In this document: one piece after another, positions 36,181-44,583 of the stretch | How positions within the stretch are numbered: position 1 is the first letter of the stretch | How the letters are laid out: every line of letters starts with the position of its first letter | Assembly (NCBI GenBank): GCA_008638415.1 | Contig: VWVT01000005.1 | Coordinates: 248,001 to 312,000 of the forward strand | Length of the DNA: 64,000 nucleotides | Direction: 5' to 3' | From: Nocardiopsis sinuspersici | Lineage (GTDB): Bacteria; Actinomycetota; Actinomycetes; Streptosporangiales; Streptosporangiaceae | Made by a program: the position numbers and the translations under genes | The notes under the pieces: generated by a model | Databases searched by the model: none | Told to the model about the DNA's origin: nothing | Seen by the model: the letters and a program-made list of their open reading frames with translations, nothing else

Positions 36181-37221
36181 TCAGGCCCCGGGATCCCTGG
36201 CGGGATCCACCCCCAGCTCGGCCATGGCCCGGCCCGCCTCGGTGGAGGCGCGGCCGAAGAGCGACCACGGCAGGTCGCAGCGCAGGCCGCCCACGGCGCT
36301 CAGGTGCCAGCGTGCCGCCTCGGTCATCTCCGCCTTGTGGAACGCCCATCCGAACAGGTGGTGGGCCTGCGCGTCCCGCAGGTGGGGAACCGCCCGGGCG
36401 ACCCAGTCGCGGGCGAAGGCGAACAGCTCCTGGGCGGCCTCGCCGTACAGGCGCCCCATGGCGCCGTCCACGATGAAGTCCATGTTGCCCTCCCCGCGCA
36501 GCCGGTCGCGCTCACGGCGCAGGTGTTCGGCGTGCGCCAGCGCGAGCACGGCGGGCAGCGGACTGCCTTCGGGCGCGGTGTCGGCGACGGACCCCGCGAA
36601 GGCGAACATCTCCTCGGCGGCGCCGGGCCCGGCGGACTCGCCCGGGGGCGGGCGGAGGGCCCGGACACGGGTCATGTGGGCGGGGAACAGGTGGGGTGCC
36701 CGAGCGATGATCTCGCGCCAGATCCGGTCCTTGTCCTCCCGGTCCGCGTCCAGGCCCGTCGCGACGGCCTGGAGCCCCTCCCAGGGCGCCGCGTCGTCGG
36801 GCCGCATACCCGCGGCGGCCTCCAGGGCGTCCCCGGCCTCGTGCAGGGCGGCGGAGGCGGCCTTCCGCTCGGCCGTGGAGGCTCCGGCGCCCCCGACGGC
36901 CCCCGCCGGGATCCGTGCCAGCAGCGCGTAGCCCAGCCACAGCACGGCGTCGGCCCGGTCGGCGCCGGACTCGACGAGCGCGGCGACGCCTCCGGGGCGG
37001 TCCGCGGCGGCCCGGCCCAGCTCCACGGCCCGCAGCACGCGGAGCTCGGGGGCCTCCCGGCTCTCCGCCAGCAGCGGCAGGCCGGACTCGACCTCGCCCT
37101 CGCGCACCGCCTCGCACGCGGTCCGCAGCACGGGGTCGGCGCCGAAGGCCTCCGGCACCAGGAGCGCTCCGATGTCGGCGCCGCGCGACGCCCTGCCTGG
37201 TCTGCGTCCGAATCGCCACAT
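36181..37221 (-). CDS. Hypothetical protein with TPR-like helical repeats
   Basis: The 346-residue soluble protein is almost all helical with many Ala, Leu and Glu residues. Segments such as AELRVLRAVELGRAAADRPGGVAALVESGADRADAVLWLGYALLAR and DALEAAAGMRPDDAAPWEGLQAVATGLD resemble tetratricopeptide-type pairs, and QAHHLFGWAFHKAEMTEAARWHLSAVGGL resembles another. A basic N terminus MWRFGRRPGRASRG precedes them. The ATG at 37221 lacks a strong ribosome site. I do not recognise a named family. It lies 28 bases downstream of the TRAP permease gene on the same strand and might be co-transcribed. Confidence 0.75.
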   Translation of the reverse strand: MWRFGRRPGRASRGADIGALLVPEAFGADPVLRTACEAVREGEVESGLPLLAESREAPELRVLRAVELGRAAADRPGGVAALVESGADRADAVLWLGYALLARIPAGAVGGAGASTAERKAASAALHEAGDALEAAAGMRPDDAAPWEGLQAVATGLDADREDKDRIWREIIARAPHLFPAHMTRVRALRPPPGESAGPGAAEEMFAFAGSVADTAPEGSPLPAVLALAHAEHLRRERDRLRGEGNMDFIVDGAMGRLYGEAAQELFAFARDWVARAVPHLRDAQAHHLFGWAFHKAEMTEAARWHLSAVGGLRCDLPWSLFGRASTEAGRAMAELGVDPARDPGA

Positions 37222-37249
37222 GTCAGCAGAGCGTAGTCGGCCCGGCCGT

Positions 37250-39370
37250 CTACTTTCCCGCGGCCGCCTCGTCCCGCCGTCCGGCCCCGGGGGCGGGGTC
37301 CGCCGGCTCCGCGGCCCTCCCCCTTCCCCGGGAGAGCCGGTGGCCGACCACCTGGAGGGCGATGAGCCCGGCGCCCAGCAGCGAACCGGCCAGGGTGAAC
37401 CAGCCCGGGTCGACGGAGGCCGACAGCGCCCACCGGAGCAGGCCGCTCCACTCGGGGGCGACCAGGACCAGCGCGGCGGCCAGGGCGAACGCGAGCCTCT
37501 CCCCCAGCACGGTGCGGCGCAGGAAGTGGCCCTCGAGCGCGATCGCCGACGCCGCGAGCGCGACACAGCCGCCGACCACCGCCGCGACCAGGTCCGTCAC
37601 CGGTCCCCCGACGGCCATCAGCGCCGTGTAGGCCATCAGCATGGGGATGAGGTACAGGCCCTTGGCGAACTTCCACGCGGACAGGCCCGCGCGCATCGGC
37701 CTGGCGTTGGCGATACCGGCGGCGGCGAACGCGGCGAAGGCCACCGGCGGCGTCACGTTGGAGTCCTGGCTGTACCAGTACACGATCATGTGCGCGACGA
37801 TCACGGCCAGCCCCAGCTCCTGTAGGGCCGGGACCGCCAGGACCGCGAGGACGACGTAGGCGGCGGTGACCGGCAGGCCCATGCCCATGATGAGCGACGT
37901 GAGCGCGACCATGATCAGGGTCAGCAGCAGGTTGCCCGCGAACGCGGTGACCAGGACGTCGGCGAGCACCAGGCCCAGTCCGGTCAGGCCGACCATGCCG
38001 ACGATGACGCCCGCCACCGCGCAGGCCACCGACACCGGCATGGTGTTGCGCGCCGCCAGCACGAACACCTCCAGGAAGTCCCGGGGCGACAGGCGGCTCC
38101 CGGCGCGCAGCATGGCCACGAGCAGCAGGGCTCCGCACGCGTACAGGCCCGCCTGGGTGGGCGGCACGTAGTTGAGCAGCAAGACGATGAGCAGCACCAG
38201 CGGGGCGAGGAAGTGCCAGCCCGCGCCCATGACCGCGCGCATGGTGGGCAGCTCGGAGTCCTTCGCCAGTCCGACGGCGTGCTTGCGCGCCAGGATGTCC
38301 ACGAACAGGAACATCACGCCGAAGTACATCAGCGCCGGGATGATCGCGACCTTGACGATGTCGACGTAGGGGATACCGGTGCGCTCGGCCATGATGAACG
38401 CGCCCGCGCCCATGATGGGCGGCAGGATCTGGCCGCCGGTGGAGGCCGCCGCCTCCACGCCCGCCGCGTCGTGCCTCCTGTAGCCGACCCTGCGCATCAG
38501 GGGGATGGTGAACGGCCCGGTGCTGACCACGTTGGCGATGGCGCTGCCGGACACCGAGCCCATCAGGGCGCTGCCCAGCACCGCGCCCTTGGCCGGGCCG
38601 CCGACCATGCGCCCGGTGAGCACGTAGGCCAGGCCGACGAAGAAGTTGCCGCCCCCGGTCTTGGACAGCAGCGCGCCGAACAGGATGAACACGAACACGA
38701 AGGTGACGACCACGCCGAGGGTGAGGCCGTAGATGCCGTCGCCCAGGTAGCTGTGCGTGGCGATGCGCTGGATGGTGGCGCCGGAGTGCCCGAACCGGCC
38801 GGGGATGAGAGGGCCGATCCACGCGTAGAAGACGAACCCGGACACCATCACGACCATGACCATGCCGACCGACCGGCGGGTCGCCTCCAGCAGGAGGACG
38901 ATCGTGGTCAGGCCCATGATCCAGTCGGTGTCGGTGTAGGCGCCCGCCCGGGAGGCCAGTTCGGCCTGGAGGACCATCGGGTAGAAGCTCACCGCCACGG
39001 TGGCGGCGATCAGCACCAGGTCGAGCGCCAGCGCGGGGACCGAGCGCCCGGCCCTGCCGGGCAGGGCCGGTTTGGCCAGGAACACCAGCACCATGACGAA
39101 CATCAGGTGGATGAGCCGCTGCTGTTGGGCGTCGAACCCGGCGCGGAGCGCGACGTAGAGCTGGAAGAGGGTCAGGGCGGCGGAGAGGACCAGGATCACG
39201 ACGCCGACGGCTGAGGCCGTGCGGCCCCCGCCCCAGCGTTCGGCGGCGATCCGCCTCCACACGGGCTCCGCCGACCCGTCGGCCTCCACGTCGGGGAGCG
39301 CGTCGGCGGGCCTGTCGTGCTCTTGCGGGCCGGAGGTCTCGCTCCGCCCCCGGGACGGGTTCTCAGCCAT
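37250..39370 (-). CDS. Fused TRAP transporter permease (TAXI-TRAP, DctQ-DctM type)
   Basis: The 706-residue protein carries both membrane subunits of a sodium-driven TRAP importer in one chain. The N-terminal 190 residues give four helices of the small subunit. The large subunit follows with many helices and family landmarks such as GALLSKTGGGNFFVGLAYVLTGRMVGGPAKGAVLGSALMGSVSGSAIANVVSTGPFTIPLM and the repeat-like GMGLPVTAAYVVLAVLAVPAL. A short hydrophilic tail ends it. ATG at 39370 follows GAGGAAG. The DUF1850 gene and a TAXI-type binding protein lie directly upstream, the standard trio. The substrate is probably a small carboxylic acid, by family, but is not shown by sequence. Confidence 0.92.
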   Translation of the reverse strand: MAENPSRGRSETSGPQEHDRPADALPDVEADGSAEPVWRRIAAERWGGGRTASAVGVVILVLSAALTLFQLYVALRAGFDAQQQRLIHLMFVMVLVFLAKPALPGRAGRSVPALALDLVLIAATVAVSFYPMVLQAELASRAGAYTDTDWIMGLTTIVLLLEATRRSVGMVMVVMVSGFVFYAWIGPLIPGRFGHSGATIQRIATHSYLGDGIYGLTLGVVVTFVFVFILFGALLSKTGGGNFFVGLAYVLTGRMVGGPAKGAVLGSALMGSVSGSAIANVVSTGPFTIPLMRRVGYRRHDAAGVEAAASTGGQILPPIMGAGAFIMAERTGIPYVDIVKVAIIPALMYFGVMFLFVDILARKHAVGLAKDSELPTMRAVMGAGWHFLAPLVLLIVLLLNYVPPTQAGLYACGALLLVAMLRAGSRLSPRDFLEVFVLAARNTMPVSVACAVAGVIVGMVGLTGLGLVLADVLVTAFAGNLLLTLIMVALTSLIMGMGLPVTAAYVVLAVLAVPALQELGLAVIVAHMIVYWYSQDSNVTPPVAFAAFAAAGIANARPMRAGLSAWKFAKGLYLIPMLMAYTALMAVGGPVTDLVAAVVGGCVALAASAIALEGHFLRRTVLGERLAFALAAALVLVAPEWSGLLRWALSASVDPGWFTLAGSLLGAGLIALQVVGHRLSRGRGRAAEPADPAPGAGRRDEAAAGK

Positions 39371-39415
39371 GCTTCTTCCTCGGTTGGTCTCGGCGGGACC
39401 GGACGGGCCCCGGGG

Positions 39416-39991
39416 TCAGCACTCCGGTTCGGGGTCGCCGCCCAGCAGCAGGTGGAGGACGGGCACCCGGACCGGTTCGACGGTCACCGGGCGGGCGGCC
39501 AGGCACGGGGACAGCCGCACCTCGTCGCCGGGTGTGCGGATCCGGTGGTCCACGGCCGGGGAGCCGACCCTGAGGACCAGCTCCGTGCCGATGTCGCGGT
39601 CGATCCCCTCGATGACCCACCACTCGCCCTCGGCGTGGCCGGTCCCCTCACCGGGGATGTGGCCCATACCGGCGCCGAACTGCCGGAGCCGGGTGGCCTC
39701 GACGACCAGGTGCCCGTCGCGGACCCCGATGTCCTCCTCGATCGGCAGCCCGTCGATGGAGTGGACGTAGGCGATGGTGAACCGTTCGCCCTCGGCCAGG
39801 GGCAGGTGGCCGATCGTGTCCCCCTCGTCGCTCAGCCTGAGGGCGGGCCGGACCGGTAGCAGCAGGGCGGTGAGGGCCACGGCCAGGGCCAGGGCCGTGC
39901 CGTACAGGGCCGGCGCCGCGGCCCGCGGGCGCCGGGTGCCCCCTCCCGCGCCCGTCGGCCGCCGGCCGTCCGCCGCGGAGGGTGTATCCAT
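39416..39991 (-). CDS. DUF1850 protein of the TAXI-TRAP operon
   Basis: The 191-residue product has one N-terminal membrane helix (about residues 30-48) after an Arg/Pro-rich leader. An extracellular beta-rich domain then begins LPLAEGERFTIAYVHSIDGLPIEEDIGVRDGHLVVEATRLRQFGAGMGH. The YVHSIDGLPIEE and FGAGMG segments are the signature of DUF1850, a family nearly confined to TRAP transporter operons with TAXI binding proteins. Its role is not known; an accessory or sensing part of the transporter is the usual guess. ATG at 39991 follows AGGGG. Confidence 0.85.
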   Translation of the reverse strand: MDTPSAADGRRPTGAGGGTRRPRAAAPALYGTALALAVALTALLLPVRPALRLSDEGDTIGHLPLAEGERFTIAYVHSIDGLPIEEDIGVRDGHLVVEATRLRQFGAGMGHIPGEGTGHAEGEWWVIEGIDRDIGTELVLRVGSPAVDHRIRTPGDEVRLSPCLAARPVTVEPVRVPVLHLLLGGDPEPEC

Positions 39992-40067
39992 CGGGGAGCC
40001 CCTAGGGCGTGTGTGGTGGGTGCCGCCGGGGCGTCGCGCAGCAGGGTGGGTATTCGCCGTACATGCC

Positions 40068-41096
40068 CTAAGGACGCAGGTCCTCGGGGATCTCGACGCC
40101 CTGCTCCTCGTAGAAGCGGAGGGCGCCGGGGTGCACCGGGACGGGGCTGTTGAGGATGGTCTCGGGGACCAGGTACTCCTCGCCCGGGTCGTACACGTCG
40201 ACGACCTGGTCGATGTGCTCGAACATGGCCGAGGTGATGTCGTAGGCCTGGTCCTCGTTGAACCCGCCGGTCACGACCAGGGCGTTCCACACCGCGATGG
40301 TGGGCACGTCCTCGTCCACGCCCGGGTAGGTCCCGGCCTCGATGACGTGCTCGGTGTAGCCGCCGTAGCCGTCGACGACGGCGGAGCGCTCCTCGTCGCA
40401 CATCGGGATGAGGTGGACGTCGTCGGTGGTGCCTAGCTCGGTGATGCCGGCGTGGCCCTCGCCGACCACCCAGGAGCCCGCGTCCAACTGGTTGTTCTTC
40501 AGCGCGCTGGCGGTCTCCGCGTAGCCGAGCTGGTCCGCCTCGACATCGGTCTCGGCGATCCCCAGGGACTCGAAGACCTGCCTGGTCGTGGCCTCGTTGC
40601 CGCTGCCGACGTCGCCGATGGAGTAGCGGGTGCCGACCACGTCGGAGAAGCACTCGAAGCCCTGATCCCGGGCGATGGAGTCCAGGGTCACCGCGTGGAA
40701 GACGTTGGGGTAGAGCACGGCCAGCGAGTAGGTCTGGACGGGGGCGCCCTCGAAGTCGGCCATGCCGGTGGCCGCCTGGTCGGCGGCGTCGCCCTGGACG
40801 ATGCCCAGGTGGCCGCTGCCGGAGTCGAGCAGTCGGATGTTCTCCACCGAGGCGCCGGTGGACTCGACCGATGCGGTCTGGCCTTCGAGGTGGTCGCCGA
40901 TGATGCCGCTCAGGGCGCCGCCGATCGGGTAGTACACGCCCGCGGTGCCGCCGGTGACGATGCTGAGCTGGTTCTGGGCGGGGCCGCCGCCGACCCCGGC
41001 CTCCTCGCCGCCGCCGGTCTCCGCCGGCTGGGCGCAACTGGTGAGCAGCAGGGTACTGAGGGGGATGGCGGCCAGGGACAGCGTCGGGCGTCGCAC
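40068..41096 (-). CDS. TAXI-family TRAP solute-binding lipoprotein
   Basis: The 342-residue binding protein delivers substrate to the fused permease. A signal peptide ends LLLTSC (cysteine at about residue 21). The mature domain opens LSIVTGGTAGVYYPIGGALSGII, the TAXI hallmark, and includes TGASVENIRLL, YSIGDVGSGNEATTRQVFESLGI and PVHPGALRFYEEQG. GTG at 41096 follows GAGAGGA at moderate spacing. It is divergent from a second TAXI protein at 41285, with 188 bases between them for both promoters. Confidence 0.92.
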   Translation of the reverse strand: MRRPTLSLAAIPLSTLLLTSCAQPAETGGGEEAGVGGGPAQNQLSIVTGGTAGVYYPIGGALSGIIGDHLEGQTASVESTGASVENIRLLDSGSGHLGIVQGDAADQAATGMADFEGAPVQTYSLAVLYPNVFHAVTLDSIARDQGFECFSDVVGTRYSIGDVGSGNEATTRQVFESLGIAETDVEADQLGYAETASALKNNQLDAGSWVVGEGHAGITELGTTDDVHLIPMCDEERSAVVDGYGGYTEHVIEAGTYPGVDEDVPTIAVWNALVVTGGFNEDQAYDITSAMFEHIDQVVDVYDPGEEYLVPETILNSPVPVHPGALRFYEEQGVEIPEDLRP

Positions 41097-41272
41097 GGTC
41101 GGGCGTCCTCTCGGGGGTTTCGGGGGACCGGTCCGGAGCGGGAAGCGGGGAGCGCTCCGGTCCGCGGTGTGTGGCCTGCGCCACTCCGCTGTCCAACGTA
41201 GTGACCGCCCCCGCGGAACCCGTAGCCCTTCGCACCGGATTTGAGCCTCTCCTGAGGTTGCGCCCTCCTTGC

Positions 41273-41278
41273 TATTGT
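41273..41278 (+). promoter_or_regulatory. Candidate -10 box of a leaderless TAXI gene
   Basis: TATTGT ends six bases before the ATG at 41285, so transcription would start at or near the start codon. There is no ribosome site between them. A good -35 is not visible at normal spacing. Confidence 0.4.
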
Positions 41279-41284
41279 TCGCCC

Positions 41285-42301
41285 ATGGTGCGGCCCCCCA
41301 CCCGATGGCCGGGGACGGTCTCCGGAGCCCTCCTCGCGCTCCTGGCCACCGCCTCCCTGCTCACCTGGTCACAGCCCCGGTCCCCCGAGCCCCTCCGCCT
41401 GTCCGTCGGAACCGGCGGTACCGGCGGGGTGTACCACGTCTACGGCGCGGGCCTGGCCCAGGCCGCCACCGCCTACCCGGGCACCGAGATCGTCGCGCTC
41501 ACCACGGCCGCGAGCGTGGAGAACAACCGCCTGGTCGCGGCCGGGGACGTGGACGCCGCCTTCACCCTCGCCGACGTCGCCGCGCTCGCGGTCGCGGGCG
41601 ATCCCCCCTTCGGGGAGCCGCTGCCCGTCTCGGCGATCGCCCGCCTGTACGACAACCACACCCACCTGGTGGTGCGCGCGGACTCCCCCTACGAGACCGT
41701 CGCCGACCTGGCCGGGAGCACCGTGTCCGTGGGAGCGCGCGGGTCGGGCACCGAGATGATGGCCGAGCGGCTCCTGGACCTGGCCGGGGCGGGGGAGGCC
41801 GCGCCCGGCGCCCGGACCGGCGAGCGGGACGTGACGCGGCTGCGGATGCCCATCGGCGCCTCGGCCCGCGCCCTGGAGGAGGGGCGGATCGACGCGTTCT
41901 TCTGGTCGGGGGGCCTGCCCACACAGGCCGTCGCCGACCTGGCCGAGCGCGTCCCCGTCCGGCTGGTGGACCTGGCCGACCACGTTCCGGAGCTGATCGA
42001 CGGGTACGGCGAGTACTTCTCCGAGCTGCCCGTGCCCGCGGGCACCTACTCCGGTGTGCCCGCCGTGCGCACCATCGGCGTGCCGAGTCTGCTGGTGGTC
42101 AACGCCTCCATGCCCGACGACGTGGCCCGGGACCTGATCCGGCTGCTGTTCGACTCGCGCGCCGAGCTCGTCCGCTTCCACCCGGTGGCGCTGCACCTGC
42201 ACCCCCGTTCGGCGATCGCCACCCTGCCCGTGCCGCTGCACCCGGGGGCTGCCGCCTACTACCGCGAGGTCAAGTACGCGAACGACGAGGGAGACGGCTG
42301 A
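41285..42301 (+). CDS. Second TAXI-family solute-binding protein
   Basis: The 338-residue protein belongs to the same family as the divergent gene: LRLSVGTGGTGGVYHVYGAGLAQAATAYPGTE, AASVENNRLVAAGDVDAAFTLADVAA, and VPLHPGAAAYYREVKY at the end. It has an N-terminal hydrophobic segment (about residues 10-28) but no lipobox cysteine, so it is probably anchored or secreted rather than lipidated. ATG at 41285 lies just after TATTGT and lacks a ribosome site, which suggests a leaderless transcript. Its stop is 10 bases from the end of the convergent sensor kinase. Such extra binding proteins can act as sensors for the adjacent kinase; that is inference. Confidence 0.88.
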   Translation: MVRPPTRWPGTVSGALLALLATASLLTWSQPRSPEPLRLSVGTGGTGGVYHVYGAGLAQAATAYPGTEIVALTTAASVENNRLVAAGDVDAAFTLADVAALAVAGDPPFGEPLPVSAIARLYDNHTHLVVRADSPYETVADLAGSTVSVGARGSGTEMMAERLLDLAGAGEAAPGARTGERDVTRLRMPIGASARALEEGRIDAFFWSGGLPTQAVADLAERVPVRLVDLADHVPELIDGYGEYFSELPVPAGTYSGVPAVRTIGVPSLLVVNASMPDDVARDLIRLLFDSRAELVRFHPVALHLHPRSAIATLPVPLHPGAAAYYREVKYANDEGDG

Positions 42302-42311
42302 GGCCGGGTCC

Positions 42312-43712
42312 TCACACCGGGAGGCGGATCCGGGCGTCGATCCCGTGCGGTGTCGCCGGCCGCAGCGACAGCCGGGCCCCCTGGAGCTCCAGCAGGGTGA
42401 CGACGATGGACAGCCCGAGTCCGGAGCCGCCCACCCCGTCGTGCCCGTCCCGCCAGAACGGCCGGGTGGCCTGGTCCAGTCGGCTCCCGGGCAGTCCGGG
42501 CCCGTCGTCCACCACGTGCACGTCCACGTACCCGGGCCCGTCCGGCCCCTCCTCCACCCGGTGGACGCGCACCGTGATCCGCACGCCCGTCCCGCCGAAC
42601 TTCAGGGCGTTGTCGATGAGCGCGTCCAGCGCCTGGTCCAGGGTGCCCTCCACACAGCGGACCCGCGCGCCCGCGTCGCCCTCGCACACCAGGACCGCGC
42701 CGGCGCGTTCGGCGATCGGCGCCCAGGACACCACGCGGTCCTCGGCGACCTCCGCGACGTCCTCCCAGACCATGGAGTGCTCGGCGTCCTCGGTGCGGGC
42801 CAGGGTGAGCAGGCTGTCGCAGATCCGGGTGAGGCGGTCCACCTCGTCCAGGGCCAGCCGGTGCCCCTGCGCGCCCTCGGGCGTCAGGTGGCGGGACAGG
42901 GCGTCCACGCGCAGCCGCAGGGCGGCGAGCGGGTTGCGCACCTGGTGGCCCGCGTAGGCGACGAAGGTGCGCTGGCTCTCCATCATCGAGGTGATGGTGT
43001 CGGCCATCCGGTTGAAGGACTCCCCCAGGCGGCGCAGCTCGACCGGGCCGGCGGCGGTGCGCACCCGGGTGTCCAGGCTGCCGCCGCTGACCGCGCGGGT
43101 GGCCTCGTCGAGGTCGTCGATGGGGCGCAGGATCCAGCGGGTGAGCGGTCCGGCCGCGGCGGTGCCCGCCACCATCAGCGCGGCGACGGCGGCCCAGGCC
43201 ACGCACCACTGGGCGAGGGTGGCGCGGCGCAGCGCCCCCGTGGGCGAGGCGGTGACGGCGGCGCCCACGACCTCGCCGGAGCGGCCGATGGGCTCGGCGA
43301 CGATCAGCGGACCGCCCTGCCAGGGGTAGACGACCGTGTCGGCGCCCATCCGGTTGCCCGCGAGCGCCGAACGGACCGCCCTGGGGAGTTCGCCGCCGGA
43401 GCGCCGGGGGTCCAGGCCGGCGAGGGTGACGCCCTCGCGGGAGGCGGCCACGACCTCTCCGTCCCGGTCGACGACGACGGCGGTGATGCCGTACAGCCGG
43501 TCGTAGGCGGTCAGCTCGCCGGACAGGGTGCCCTCCACTCCGGTGAGCACGCTGGGCTCGGCGAGTCCGGCGAAGCGGGCGGTGTCGTTGATCCGGTCCA
43601 GGAGCATGTCCGAGGTGCCCCGGGCGGCGATGCTCCCGCACAGGGGCAGGGCCAGTCCGAGGCAGGCAGTGACCAGGAGGGTCACGTACACGGTCAGCAC
43701 GCGTTGGCGCAT
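42312..43712 (-). CDS. Sensor histidine kinase (HisKA type)
   Basis: The 466-residue kinase has two membrane helices (about residues 8-30 and 165-190) flanking an extracellular sensor domain of about 135 residues, then a HAMP region. The phosphoacceptor box is FVAYAGHQVRNPLAALRLRVD; the histidine is near residue 256, and HQVRNP replaces the usual HELRTP. The ATPase lobe has LDALIDNALKFGG, VVDDGPGLPG and GGSGLGLSIVV. It follows the response regulator gene by 22 bases. Its position beside the TRAP genes suggests sensing of the transported carboxylate, as in TctDE-type systems. Confidence 0.9.
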   Translation of the reverse strand: MRQRVLTVYVTLLVTACLGLALPLCGSIAARGTSDMLLDRINDTARFAGLAEPSVLTGVEGTLSGELTAYDRLYGITAVVVDRDGEVVAASREGVTLAGLDPRRSGGELPRAVRSALAGNRMGADTVVYPWQGGPLIVAEPIGRSGEVVGAAVTASPTGALRRATLAQWCVAWAAVAALMVAGTAAAGPLTRWILRPIDDLDEATRAVSGGSLDTRVRTAAGPVELRRLGESFNRMADTITSMMESQRTFVAYAGHQVRNPLAALRLRVDALSRHLTPEGAQGHRLALDEVDRLTRICDSLLTLARTEDAEHSMVWEDVAEVAEDRVVSWAPIAERAGAVLVCEGDAGARVRCVEGTLDQALDALIDNALKFGGTGVRITVRVHRVEEGPDGPGYVDVHVVDDGPGLPGSRLDQATRPFWRDGHDGVGGSGLGLSIVVTLLELQGARLSLRPATPHGIDARIRLPV

Positions 43713-43734
43713 GGCGGTGTTCCGGGGGAGGGGG

Positions 43735-44448
43735 TCAGGGCCGGCGGGCCGCGGCGGCGGGCCCGGTCGTCGTGGCGGACGTGCCCTCGTCCACCGCGAG
43801 CCGGTAGCCGACGCCGCGCACCGTCTCGATGAGGCCGGGCACGCCGAGCTTGGCGCGCAGGGTGCCCACGTGCACCTCCAGGGTGCGCAGGGTCCCCGGC
43901 CAGGCGGTCTGCCACACCCGCAGCAGCAGGTGTTCACGGGAGACGACCGTCCCCGCCTCCCGGACCAGGGCGACGAGCAGGTCGAACTCCTTGCGGGTCA
44001 GCTCGACCGGCCGTCCCCCGCGGGTGACGGCACGGGTGGCGGGGTCGATCCGCAGGGGTCCCGCGGTCAGAGGCGTGTCGGCGCGCCTGCGGGTGCGGCG
44101 CAGGACGGCCTCCATCCGCGCGCACAGCTCCTCGATGGCCAGGGGTTTGACGACGTAGTCGTCGGCGCCCGCGCGCAGCCCGCGGACGCGCTCGCGCTGC
44201 CGGCCCCGGGCGGTCACCATGATGACGGCCGTGTCGCCGACGTCGTGGCGCTCGCGCAGGCGGGCGCACAGCTCGATGCCGTCCATGTCGGGCAGGCCGA
44301 GGTCCAGCAGGACGATGTCGGCGGGCGCCGCGGCGAGCGCGCTCTCGGCCGTGCGCACCTGGTCGACCGTGTACCCGTTGGCCTCCAGCGCACCGGCGAG
44401 GGCGTCGGCGAGCCGAACGTCGTCCTCGACGAGCAGCACCTTGATCAT
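43735..44448 (-). CDS. Response regulator, OmpR/TctD type
   Basis: The 237-residue partner of the kinase has the receiver residues VEDD, phosphoacceptor VLLDLGLPDMDG (Asp49), threonine in MVTARG and lysine in VVKPL. The C-terminal winged helix is ELTRKEFDLLVALVREAGTVVSREHLLLRVW and ETVRGVGYRL. ATG at 44448 follows AAGGA. It is the first gene of the kinase operon and likely controls the divergent TAXI-TRAP promoters about 3 kb away. Confidence 0.92.
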   Translation of the reverse strand: MIKVLLVEDDVRLADALAGALEANGYTVDQVRTAESALAAAPADIVLLDLGLPDMDGIELCARLRERHDVGDTAVIMVTARGRQRERVRGLRAGADDYVVKPLAIEELCARMEAVLRRTRRRADTPLTAGPLRIDPATRAVTRGGRPVELTRKEFDLLVALVREAGTVVSREHLLLRVWQTAWPGTLRTLEVHVGTLRAKLGVPGLIETVRGVGYRLAVDEGTSATTTGPAAAARRP

Positions 44449-44524
44449 GGGTTCGCGTCCTTCGGGGTGTGCGTGCGGGGGGTACCGCACCCTAGCCGCA
44501 CCCTAACCAGGCGCTGTGCTCCAG

Positions 44525-44573
44525 GCCACACCCAGGGCCGGCGCCGGGTGGCGGCGCCGGCCCGGGGTGTGGC
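44525..44573 (-). terminator. Terminator hairpin after glpD
   Basis: GCCACACCCAGGGCCGGCGC-type arm (44525-44545) pairs with 44553-44573 over 20 of 21 positions around a 7-base loop, 11 bases past the glpD stop. Confidence 0.75.
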
Positions 44574-44583
44574 GGCGGTGCGC

